A stretch of 45,306 bases of DNA from a virus, in the IMG/VR virus record IMGVR_UViG_3300035670_000390, positions 1 to 45,306 of that record; one strand, given 5' to 3'. Positions 13,716-19,927 of the stretch are shown piece after piece (within the stretch, counting starts at the first letter, position 1; the number at the start of each line of letters is the position of its first letter). The position numbers and the translations under genes were made by a program. The notes under the pieces are model-generated. The model did not search any database and was not told the DNA's origin. It saw only the letters and a list, made by a program, of their open reading frames with translations.

Positions 13716-14077
13716 GCAAGATGACCAAAGAAGAGAAGCAAGCCCGCATCGCTCACCTACGCGAGATCGCTAAGGCGTACGAGGAGGGTGTGGATCCGGA
13801 GCAGATCGTGAAGGAGTATCCGGCACTCGTAGCCCGTTATTCGATCCGGAACGTGTTTCTGATCCTGGCGCAGCGTCCAAGCGCGACGGAGTGTGCAGGC
13901 TTCCATGACTGGAAGCACGTGAACCGTCAGGTGTCGAAGGGGGCGAAGGGCATCGCAATCCTTGTGCCGATGAAGGGCAAGGATGAGGACGGCGAAGAGG
14001 GTCGTTTGTGGTTCACTTGGAGATACGTGTTCGACATCGCTGACACGGAGCCCGTTGAGGGAGAGGTTGCAGCATGA
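13712..14077 (+). CDS. ArdC N-terminal-domain-like antirestriction protein
   Basis: 121 residues. Residues about 40-86 (ARYSIRNVFLILAQRPSATE, then CAGFHDWKHVNRQVSKGAKG and IAILVPM) and FTWRYVFDIADTEP near 101-114 reproduce the ArdC/LtrC ssDNA-binding N-terminal domain. In plasmids ArdC shields incoming ssDNA from restriction. The metalloprotease-like C-terminal half of ArdC is absent, so this is the ssDNA-binding module alone. The KDEDGEE loop makes it acidic. In phages such domains are probable host-defence countermeasures, an inference here. Confidence 0.75.
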   Translation: MSKMTKEEKQARIAHLREIAKAYEEGVDPEQIVKEYPALVARYSIRNVFLILAQRPSATECAGFHDWKHVNRQVSKGAKGIAILVPMKGKDEDGEEGRLWFTWRYVFDIADTEPVEGEVAA

Positions 14078-14271
14078 GTACCCCGTTGCATGATCACTGG
14101 GATGAGGCGTACGAGAAGGGCCGACAGGACATGTTGGCTGAGTGTCTGGAGATTGCCCGAAATGTCCCGGCAGAGACCACGGTGAACGGTGATCGTTGGC
14201 AGGACATATCCGGAGTCCGTGTGCGGCATGTCACGATTGATCGGCTTCAAGCGTTGGGCCGTCAGTCATGA
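14074..14271 (+). CDS. Small hypothetical protein (65 aa)
   Basis: ATG 14074 overlaps the ArdC-like stop (ATGA). Helical N-terminus (DHWDEAYEKGRQDMLAECLE). No family recognised. Confidence 0.55.
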   Translation: MSTPLHDHWDEAYEKGRQDMLAECLEIARNVPAETTVNGDRWQDISGVRVRHVTIDRLQALGRQS

Positions 14272-14402
14272 GAGGTAAGCGATGGTTGTGGAATAGGAAT
14301 GATCGTGCCGATTACGGAACGCGAGACGTTTTTGAGAGTCTCAGGGGCTCAAAGCGGCATCACTGTGCCGATTGTGTTACCGACAGGAGAAGTCGTGACT
14401 GA
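14268..14402 (+). CDS. Basic micropeptide with CxxC (44 aa)
   Basis: ATG 14268 overlaps the previous stop. Arg-rich (MRGKRWLWNRNDRADYGTRD) with HHCADCVTDRR at the C-terminus, a half zinc finger. The same DNA in another frame encodes an alternative longer start of the next gene; the ATGA and GTGA junctions favour this reading. Confidence 0.45.
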   Translation: MRGKRWLWNRNDRADYGTRDVFESLRGSKRHHCADCVTDRRSRD

Positions 14403-14514
14403 TGATCAACTGTCGTTTACCGACGAGGAACTGTTCATCGCTCAGGAACTCTGGTCGTTAGTGGAGCAGGCGCGGCAGCGCGGTACGTGGATCTTCGACA
14501 AGGAGAAGTCATGA
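14395..14514 (+). CDS. Small acidic hypothetical protein (39 aa)
   Basis: GTG 14395 follows ACAGGAGAAGTC and overlaps the stop of the micropeptide. An acidic helical peptide (DDQLSFTDEELFIAQELWSL). An ATG at 14299 in the same frame would add 32 residues but overlap the whole second half of the previous gene. Confidence 0.5.
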   Translation: MTDDQLSFTDEELFIAQELWSLVEQARQRGTWIFDKEKS

Positions 14515-15140
14515 TAGCGGAGCCGGATCTGTTCAGCCTTCCGGAACTGCCGTACGCGGGATCTTCCGGCTGGTCGGGATCTTCCACGAGCAAGACCCGT
14601 GCCGATGACGCTGACCGTTCCGGAGAGACCAGAGACCGTCAGGCATACGTTCTCAGGCTTTTGGCCCGTAAACGCGATTTAGGGGCTACCTGGAAGGATA
14701 TTGCGGAGGAAACGGGTTGGCATCACGGCAACGCATCTGGAGCCCTCTCAGTGCTCCACAAGACCGCGAAGATCGCTAGGCTCACGGAGAAGCGGAACCG
14801 CTGCAAGGTGTACGTGCTTCCGGAGTATGTTTACGGGAGGGACACGGAACGTCATGGTGGTAGGCTTAGGGGAACGGCTGGCAACGCACCGGAGGTGGTT
14901 CGTATGATGACCGAACGTCAGGCAGATGTTTTGATCGCCGCACAACCCGCGCTGATCAATCAGGTAGCCCGAACGATTGAGGGAGTAACACAAGATGACG
15001 CTCACCGTATGGCAGAGAAAGTCATTGGGACTGTCGCAGATTGGCTGTCTAACTTCCGCCCTGCGGAGTTCGGAGATGACTACTGCACTCCGCTGGATCT
15101 CACTGCTTTCATCCTTAGGGGAGGGCAACTCAGTGAGTGA
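14511..15140 (+). CDS. Winged-helix DNA-binding protein
   Basis: 209 residues from ATG 14511 (ATGA overlap). Residues about 45-105 (QAYVLRLLARKRDLGATWKD, then IAEETGWHHGNASGALSVLH and NRCKVYVLPEY) form a winged-helix domain of a kind frequent in actinophages. The N-terminus is disordered and Ser-rich. The last 70 residues look like a helical domain similar to ones found in other small actinophage proteins. A probable regulator; target unknown. Confidence 0.65.
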   Translation: MIAEPDLFSLPELPYAGSSGWSGSSTSKTRADDADRSGETRDRQAYVLRLLARKRDLGATWKDIAEETGWHHGNASGALSVLHKTAKIARLTEKRNRCKVYVLPEYVYGRDTERHGGRLRGTAGNAPEVVRMMTERQADVLIAAQPALINQVARTIEGVTQDDAHRMAEKVIGTVADWLSNFRPAEFGDDYCTPLDLTAFILRGGQLSE

Positions 15141-15228
15141 ACCTGTGGAGCGATGCTCGTGCGGAGCATGGCGGCACAAATCACGAGACTGCTCAACGTG
15201 CAAGATGTTGGGAGATCAACGCAAGTAG
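15133..15228 (+). CDS. Zinc-finger micropeptide (31 aa)
   Basis: GTG 15133 overlaps the upstream stop (GTGAGTGA). It has CSCGAWRHKSRDCSTC, a compact Cys/His metal site. Function unknown. Confidence 0.55.
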   Translation: MSEPVERCSCGAWRHKSRDCSTCKMLGDQRK

Positions 15229-15230
15229 AC

Positions 15231-15244
15231 GCTCTGAGGGGAGC
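15231..15244 (+). promoter_or_regulatory. RBS hairpin with GAGGGG in the loop
   Basis: Identical to the hairpin at 5678-5691: GCTC 15231-15234 pairs with GAGC 15241-15244, presenting GAGGGG before ATG 15249. The exact recurrence before an unrelated gene suggests selection or a shared regulatory part. Confidence 0.4.
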
Positions 15245-15248
15245 ACAA

Positions 15249-15410
15249 ATGAGCACGAGAACGGAACCGACAAAGACATGCCCAGCGTGTAACGGGCGCG
15301 GATCTACATGGCGTTATGACCGTCGGGTGGGGAAAAGTCTTAGTCAAGAGTGCACGTTGTGTGACAGTGAAGGATCTGTTTGGTTCAACGTGTACCTACC
15401 GGAAGAGTGA
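15249..15410 (+). CDS. DnaJ-type zinc-finger small protein (53 aa)
   Basis: ATG 15249. It has CPACNGRGSTWRYDRR and, about 20 residues later, CTLCDSEGSVW: two CxxCxGxG-like repeats as in the DnaJ central zinc domain. Such miniature zinc proteins are common in actinophages; function unknown. Confidence 0.65.
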   Translation: MSTRTEPTKTCPACNGRGSTWRYDRRVGKSLSQECTLCDSEGSVWFNVYLPEE

Positions 15411-15413
15411 CGG

Positions 15414-15419
15414 TACTGT
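15414..15419 (+). promoter_or_regulatory. Candidate -10 box (TACTGT), leaderless start
   Basis: TACTGT lies six bases before ATG 15426, with no Shine-Dalgarno between. Part of the leaderless set. Confidence 0.35.
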
Positions 15420-15425
15420 GCAGTC

Positions 15426-15578
15426 ATGGATGAAGAGCCGCTGATCCGTTGTCAACAATGTGGGGCTCCAGGTGGCAAGGCATATCGTGGATGGTTACTC
15501 TGGTGTGAAAGATGCCAGCGAGGGGATTTGGAGTGGTTCGATGACAGACTGGTCGTTAGCCCTGTGCAGGGAAACTGA
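15426..15578 (+). CDS. Zinc-ribbon small protein (50 aa)
   Basis: ATG 15426. It has CQQCG and, 18 residues later, CERCQRGDLEWF, a four-cysteine ribbon. It overlaps the Wbl gene in a different frame by 38 bp. Not recognised beyond the metal site. Confidence 0.55.
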   Translation: MDEEPLIRCQQCGAPGGKAYRGWLLWCERCQRGDLEWFDDRLVVSPVQGN

Positions 15579-15762
15579 TCCTGAGTTGTTCTTCCCGCAA
15601 ACATGGGGTGAGAGCAGAGACGCACGCAAGACATGTGAACGTTGCGACATTCGTATCGAATGTTTGGAATTCGCGTTGAACGATTCAAGCCTCCTTGGAA
15701 TTTGGGGAGGAGTAACCGAACGTGAACGGACTCGTATGAGGAGTCGTAAGAGAGCAGCGTGA
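15541..15762 (+). CDS. WhiB-like (Wbl) iron-sulfur transcription factor 1
   Basis: 73 residues from ATG 15541. It has the four cluster cysteines C9, C32, C35 and C41 (ALCRETDPELFF, then CERCDIRIECLEFAL), and the G[IV]WGG turn at 53-57 (GIWGGVTERER), followed by a basic tail RMRSRKRAA that contacts DNA. Wbl proteins bind the housekeeping sigma factor near the -35 region. Phage Wbl proteins such as TM4 WhiBTM4 can reduce host WhiB2 function and superinfection. The presence of the gene is strong evidence for an actinobacterial host. Confidence 0.93.
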   Translation: MTDWSLALCRETDPELFFPQTWGESRDARKTCERCDIRIECLEFALNDSSLLGIWGGVTERERTRMRSRKRAA

Positions 15763-15799
15763 CACGGATGTGACATCAATACGACATGTCCGTTACCAT
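15762..15799 (+). promoter_or_regulatory. Promoter H (variant), before the secreted protein
   Basis: -35 GTGACA 15770-15775, an 18-bp spacer, -10 TACCAT 15794-15799. TGACACGG just upstream resembles the sequence ahead of promoters A and C. It lacks the G-rich spacer and the hairpin leader. It is followed by about 70 bases of leader before ATG 15877. Confidence 0.5.
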
Positions 15800-15876
15800 T
15801 GAAACTTCATGCCCGCCGTCTAGTGGAGGTTGCCTATCGAAGATGCGAAGCCCTGTCCGCCGAGCATTGGAGAATC

Positions 15877-16377
15877 ATGCGAAGCCTGATAAACGCAATA
15901 ATCGCAACACTGTTTTTGATCTTGACAACTACAACAGCACAAGCGGCAACACCGCCGCCCGTGGATCCACCGGGCAAGGTTGAGGGGAAACAACCGTCCG
16001 CATACCGTGGAAAGTTCTACATCTCATCTCAAGAGCCGTATCGCATGTGTGTGGCACAGCGAGAAGGCCGTCATCAGTATTGGGTGACTGGATCTAACGG
16101 CACGTATTTGGGTACGTATCAAATGACACATGCACTCGCTAAGGGCGCAGTGTGGATGATCACTCCTGAACTCAAGCGCATGTTTGAGAAAGAGCAAGGT
16201 AAGAAGATCCGTGATGAACTGTTCGCAACTAAGCCGACTAAGTGGAATCGGTTCTACTGGGATATGGCGTTCTTCACTGTCTTGAACTGGGAGCATCCTG
16301 GATCTGGTGCGAATCATTGGGCAGGCGGCAGATTCTCGTGCCGCATCGGTATGTCAGATTGGGGTGGCGACAGATGA
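15877..16377 (+). CDS. Secreted lysozyme/transglycosylase-like protein
   Basis: 166 residues from ATG 15877. It opens with a signal peptide (MRSLINAIIATLFLILTTTT, cleavage likely after AQA), then a Pro-rich linker. The mature part has YRMCVAQREGRHQYW, NGTYLGTYQMTHALA and WNRFYWDMAFF, the pattern of lysozyme-fold transglycosylases and Rpf-like domains (catalytic Glu in REG). It lies far from the lysis cassette and has its own promoter, so it may be an exported moron acting on the wall of the infected cell, for example in superinfection exclusion. A longer TTG start at 15799 would bury the signal peptide. Confidence 0.68.
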   Translation: MRSLINAIIATLFLILTTTTAQAATPPPVDPPGKVEGKQPSAYRGKFYISSQEPYRMCVAQREGRHQYWVTGSNGTYLGTYQMTHALAKGAVWMITPELKRMFEKEQGKKIRDELFATKPTKWNRFYWDMAFFTVLNWEHPGSGANHWAGGRFSCRIGMSDWGGDR

Positions 16378-16460
16378 GTGCAGAATGTCCTTGTGCTCGC
16401 TGGACTGCCACCACCACTGACCACTTACCCGTGCCCTGTATGTCGGGTGACCGTACGTAG
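16374..16460 (+). CDS. Micropeptide (28 aa), Cys-containing
   Basis: ATG 16374 overlaps the previous stop. It contains CPC and a later His and Cys (TTTDHLPVPC). It lies wholly inside the 5' part of the next gene in another frame, so one of the two starts may be wrong. Confidence 0.3.
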   Translation: MSAECPCARWTATTTDHLPVPCMSGDRT

Positions 16461-16626
16461 CGTTTGGACTACGGGGGAGGTGCTTATCACGATCAACTCC
16501 GAACCTGATCCACACGGCAACATCATCCCCTGGCCCGCTAAGGATCCGTGTGGGCTCACTCAGGCACGATTCGTGGACGTAGTGCTACCTGGAGAACAGT
16601 CATACAGCCTGCATCGCTGCCGATAA
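16378..16626 (+). CDS. Zinc-ribbon-like small protein (82 aa)
   Basis: GTG 16378. CPVCRVTVRSVWTTGEVLIT, then NSEPDPHGNIIPW, is a pattern I recognise from small actinophage proteins (Cys pair, strand, EP.P.GN). It ends SLHRCR. Function unknown. Start uncertain because of the nested micropeptide. Confidence 0.6.
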   Translation: MQNVLVLAGLPPPLTTYPCPVCRVTVRSVWTTGEVLITINSEPDPHGNIIPWPAKDPCGLTQARFVDVVLPGEQSYSLHRCR

Positions 16627-16646
16627 ACTTGTACGGGAGGTACGCG

Positions 16647-16913
16647 ATGTCGGAGCCAGAATCTGAACGTGTCACAGGCGCGTTGTATGACGTTGAGACT
16701 GGTATCGAAAATGCTATCCGGGCGTATGACCGTGAGACGAATGAAGGCAATTCCATTCTCACCGGATGGGTCGTAGTCGCAGAGTGGATTGACGAGAACG
16801 GCGACCCGGCATTGTCAGCGTTTGCGATGGAGCGGATGCCGTACTGGAGAATCAACGCTCTGTTGGAAGCCGCTCCTGATCAGATCGAATACGATGAAGA
16901 GGACTGGGATTGA
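16647..16913 (+). CDS. Hypothetical protein (88 aa)
   Basis: ATG 16647 with GGGAGG upstream. Acidic; TGWVVVAEWIDENGDPAL followed by an amphipathic region resembles a widespread small actinophage protein of unknown role (GWVLVAEW motif). Overlaps the next gene by 4 bp. Confidence 0.6.
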   Translation: MSEPESERVTGALYDVETGIENAIRAYDRETNEGNSILTGWVVVAEWIDENGDPALSAFAMERMPYWRINALLEAAPDQIEYDEEDWD

Positions 16914-17092
16914 AAGCCCTGGACTCTGTTGTCAGCCAAGTTTCTATCTTGACGGATGAGGAGTTAGCGGAGTACATCTGCGAACTGGAGCGGGCTTACG
17001 TTCATCTGCTCATTGAGGCTGCTTTGAGGGGTACGACGATTGATGCTGCGACACGGCTCGGAGGTATTGTGAAACGGCTCCGTCCCGTCTAG
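16910..17092 (+). CDS. Small helical hypothetical protein (60 aa)
   Basis: TTG 16910 overlaps the upstream stop (TTGA). All helical (LTDEELAEYICELERAYVHL). No family recognised. Confidence 0.5.
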   Translation: MKALDSVVSQVSILTDEELAEYICELERAYVHLLIEAALRGTTIDAATRLGGIVKRLRPV

Positions 17093-17095
17093 TCT
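17090..17095 (+). promoter_or_regulatory. Candidate -10 box (TAGTCT), leaderless start
   Basis: TAGTCT, sharing its TAG with the previous stop codon, lies six bases before ATG 17102. No Shine-Dalgarno. Confidence 0.3.
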
Positions 17096-17101
17096 CCACT
17101 C

Positions 17102-17866
17102 ATGTTGCTGACGCAGAACAGGGAACTCCGGCAAGACGGCGTGTGGAATTTCACTCTCCCGGCGTGGGTCGTGGAACTGCCGGACGGATCTCACTTCAAT
17201 GTGTGCCCTCAGGCTGGAGCCTGCGCAAAGTTCTGCTATGCCCGTAACGGCACGTACCTGTTCCCGAAAGTTCGGGGTAAGCATCTTAGGAATCTTGAGA
17301 TTGCACGTAGTGAAGATTTCTACGATGCGATGGTGGAAGAGTTGAGTCATAAGAGATTCAGGGCTACTGGTGTTGCTCGTGTGATTCCAGGGTTAGATGA
17401 TGTTTCGCATCTGTCGGCCTGGACTCAGGAATGGATGGGCAACGGCGGGCAGGCTGTCCGTATTCATGACTCAGGAGACTTCTTTGATGACACGTATCTG
17501 TTGCAATGGATAGATATAGCAAATGCTATTCCGGATGTCCTGTTCTATGCGTACACGAAAGAGGTAGCCCTCGTTCAAGGAATGCAGGACGGTAGCGTTC
17601 CGTGGCCTGACAATTTCCTCGTATGTTTCTCAATGGGAGGCAGGCAAGATCACTTCATTGACCCGGACGTTGACCGTCATGCTGATGTTTTCCCTGACTT
17701 CGACTCCATGACTGCTGCTGGATACATGTCTCAACACTTGAGTGACCTGTTGTGTGTTCTCCTTCCGACCACGAGAATCGGGATCCCGCAGAACAATATT
17801 CCGCACGTGAAGAAGAAACTGGCAGGCAGGACGTTCGCTGAGGCTCAAGCGGAGCGAAGAAGGTGA
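17102..17866 (+). CDS. GP88-like phage protein
   Basis: 254 residues. C35, C41 and C45 in NVCPQAGACAKFCYARNGTY are the hallmark of the GP88 family found in actinophages and some other phages. The rest includes AVRIHDSGDFFDDTYLLQWI and YAYTKEV. The C...C..CYA arrangement suggests a metal or Fe-S site, but no reaction is established. Located between zinc microproteins and the second Wbl. Confidence 0.68.
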   Translation: MLLTQNRELRQDGVWNFTLPAWVVELPDGSHFNVCPQAGACAKFCYARNGTYLFPKVRGKHLRNLEIARSEDFYDAMVEELSHKRFRATGVARVIPGLDDVSHLSAWTQEWMGNGGQAVRIHDSGDFFDDTYLLQWIDIANAIPDVLFYAYTKEVALVQGMQDGSVPWPDNFLVCFSMGGRQDHFIDPDVDRHADVFPDFDSMTAAGYMSQHLSDLLCVLLPTTRIGIPQNNIPHVKKKLAGRTFAEAQAERRR

Positions 17867-18102
17867 CCTGGCCCGTGGTGCTTATAGAGGCAGCGTGTCG
17901 TTCGGCTGACCCAAGCCTGTTTGACGCTACTGGTGGAGATAAAGCCCTAGATGCTTTGTCCTATTGTGAGAGGTGTAATGTCAGTGGGCCGTGTGAAGAT
18001 TGGGTAAGACCACGGAAGTCGCACTTTGATGGGGTCGTAGCAGGTAAGGTTTGGCATGAAGGAAAGCCCGTAGAGGTGGGCATGTTTGATGAGGGAGTGT
18101 AA
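17863..18102 (+). CDS. WhiB-like (Wbl) protein 2, divergent
   Basis: 79 residues from GTG 17863 (overlaps the GP88-like stop). C12, C35, C38 and C44 (ACRSADPSLFDATGGDKALD, then CERCNVSGPCEDWV) reproduce the Wbl cluster ligands. FDGVVAGKVW at 55-64 replaces the canonical GIWGG turn, and the basic DNA-binding tail is missing (the end is acidic: GMFDEGV). It may bind sigma without DNA, possibly antagonising Wbl 1 or host Wbl proteins. Directly upstream of SSB. Confidence 0.78.
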   Translation: MTWPVVLIEAACRSADPSLFDATGGDKALDALSYCERCNVSGPCEDWVRPRKSHFDGVVAGKVWHEGKPVEVGMFDEGV

Positions 18103-18530
18103 TGAGTGTTCCAATTAGTTTCACGGGAAACGTCACGTCGGATCCAACACTGAGATTCACGAGTAACGGTGTTGCGGCCTGTTCAATGACTGTGGCTGTG
18201 AATGATCGGGTCAAAGACGGCAACGAATGGAAAGACGGCGAGCCAACGTATTACGAGGTCTCATGCTGGAGACAGTACGCCGAGAACGTAGCAGAATCGG
18301 TCACTAAGGGCACGAGAGTTGTTGTCATGGGGAAACTCAAGGCACGCACGTACGAGACACGAGACGGCTCTAAGAGGACTGTTTTCGATGTGCAGGCAGA
18401 TGAGATCGGTTTATCACTCCGTTACTCGTCAGCACAAAGCAAGGCGGCACAGCGAACGACACCCCGACAGTCGCAGCCTGCTGATGACCCGTGGGCTACA
18501 CCTTCTCCGTTAGAGGACATTCCGTTCTAG
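18102..18530 (+). CDS. ssb: Single-stranded DNA-binding protein
   Basis: 142 residues from ATG 18102, with GAGGGAG upstream. OB fold covers residues 1-110: SFTGNVTSDPTLRFTSNGVA, VNDRVKDG, YYEVSCWRQYAENVAES, KGTRVVVMGKLKARTYETRD. The tail is Pro/Gln/Ser-rich and ends in an acidic-aromatic tip (LEDIPF) as in bacterial SSBs, which recruits partner proteins. Confidence 0.94.
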   Translation: MSVPISFTGNVTSDPTLRFTSNGVAACSMTVAVNDRVKDGNEWKDGEPTYYEVSCWRQYAENVAESVTKGTRVVVMGKLKARTYETRDGSKRTVFDVQADEIGLSLRYSSAQSKAAQRTTPRQSQPADDPWATPSPLEDIPF

Positions 18531-18535
18531 CGCGA

Positions 18536-18541
18536 TACACT
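18536..18541 (+). promoter_or_regulatory. -10 box (TACACT), leaderless start
   Basis: TACACT lies six bases before ATG 18548. The identical hexamer with the same spacing occurs at 23837-23842. No Shine-Dalgarno. Confidence 0.45.
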
Positions 18542-18547
18542 TGCGGG

Positions 18548-18685
18548 ATGGACTTGACTCCCCTTGACGCTGCCGCAGTGACGGTTCACGAGTTCTATAT
18601 GGCGTTGCGTAGGGCAGGTTTCTCTGATGGGCAGGCTATGTACCTGGTAGGGCAAAGGATGATCGCAGATGCACGATCACAGTGA
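18548..18685 (+). CDS. Small hypothetical protein before the portal (45 aa)
   Basis: ATG 18548. Helical (MDLTPLDAAAVTVHEFYMAL); overlaps the portal gene by 17 bp. Probably couples or starts expression of the head operon. No family recognised. Confidence 0.55.
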   Translation: MDLTPLDAAAVTVHEFYMALRRAGFSDGQAMYLVGQRMIADARSQ

Positions 18686-19925
18686 CCTTCACGAGTTAGG
18701 GTCGTCCGGCCTACGCCGTAGCGGGGGAACGATCACGGAAGAGTTTCTTCCGAATCTGCAAGGTGTCAAGGGCTTCAAGGTTTACCGTGAGATGTCCGAC
18801 AACGATCCTGTTGTTGGGGCAATGCTGTTTGCGTTCGACAAAATCATTACGCGACTGGACTGGCACATCTCAGGGGAAGATGAGCGTTACGTCAAGTTCG
18901 TTCAAGAGTGTCTTGATGACATGAGTGATTCGTGGGACGCAACACTGTCCAACATTTTGTCCATGCTGGTGTACGGCTGGAGTTTCCACGAGATTGTTTA
19001 CAAGATCCGTGACGGGCAGAATCCGGAACAGAGGTATCACTCCAGGTACTCTGACGGTCGTATCGGTTGGCGTAAGTGGGCTGTGCGGGCGCAGGAGACG
19101 TTGCAGGAGTGGATCATTGATCCGCATGGCGGCATTCAAGGGATGGTGCAGATTGACCCGTCTGGTGGCGGGCTTCATCGGATCCCGATTGACAAAGCAC
19201 TGTTGTTCCGTACGACCACTAACCGCAATAACCCTGAGGGAAGATCTCTCCTCCGTAACGCTTACCGTCCCTGGTATTACAAGCATCGCATCGAAGAGAT
19301 CGAAGCAATCGGTATTGAGCGGGATCTTGCTGGACTGCCTATGGCGTATGTCCCACCGGAGTATCTGTCGTCCACGGCAACGTCAGCGCAGAAGGCGGTT
19401 CTGAACGCGATCACCACAATCGTGCAGAACGTGAAGCGGAATGAGCAAGAAGGCATCGTTTTCCCTGCTGCATACGATGAGAACGGCAACCGCGTATTCG
19501 ACCTGACCCTTCTGTCTGCGTCGGGCTCTCGCCAGTTCGATACGGGATCAGTGATTCAACGGTATGACCAGCGAATCGCAATGTCCCTGTTGTCTGACTT
19601 CTTGTTGCTTGGATCTGACCGTGTGGGCTCGTTTGCTCTTGGAGCGAGCAAGATTGATCTGTGGACTATGGCTGTTGACTCCATAGCGAAGAGCATCAGC
19701 GAGGTCGTGAATCAGTATGCGATCCCTCGTTTGTTGAAGTTGAACGGCATGAGGTTGACGAATATGCCGTATCTGACGTACGGGCAGGTCGCAAGCGTGG
19801 ATATCACTGAGGTGGCTAACTTCGTGGAGAAGTTGACTGGTGTTGGAGCGATTGTTCCTGACCGTGAACTGGAAACACATCTGCGCACTTTGGCTGATCT
19901 CCCCGACGTTCAACCGTTGGAGTAG
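18669..19925 (+). CDS. Portal protein (DUF935/Mu gp29-like)
   Basis: 418 residues. VYREMSDNDPVVGAMLFAFD followed by WHISGEDERY, then the stem region (YGWSFHEIVYK) and the C-terminal GTQ-like part fit the DUF935/SPP1-type portal family. LLFRTTTNRNNPEGRSLLRN is a typical portal motif. Twelve copies form the DNA gate and the docking site for terminase. The next gene is MuF, as expected for this portal type. Confidence 0.92.
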   Translation: MHDHSDLHELGSSGLRRSGGTITEEFLPNLQGVKGFKVYREMSDNDPVVGAMLFAFDKIITRLDWHISGEDERYVKFVQECLDDMSDSWDATLSNILSMLVYGWSFHEIVYKIRDGQNPEQRYHSRYSDGRIGWRKWAVRAQETLQEWIIDPHGGIQGMVQIDPSGGGLHRIPIDKALLFRTTTNRNNPEGRSLLRNAYRPWYYKHRIEEIEAIGIERDLAGLPMAYVPPEYLSSTATSAQKAVLNAITTIVQNVKRNEQEGIVFPAAYDENGNRVFDLTLLSASGSRQFDTGSVIQRYDQRIAMSLLSDFLLLGSDRVGSFALGASKIDLWTMAVDSIAKSISEVVNQYAIPRLLKLNGMRLTNMPYLTYGQVASVDITEVANFVEKLTGVGAIVPDRELETHLRTLADLPDVQPLE

Positions 19926-19927
19926 CC

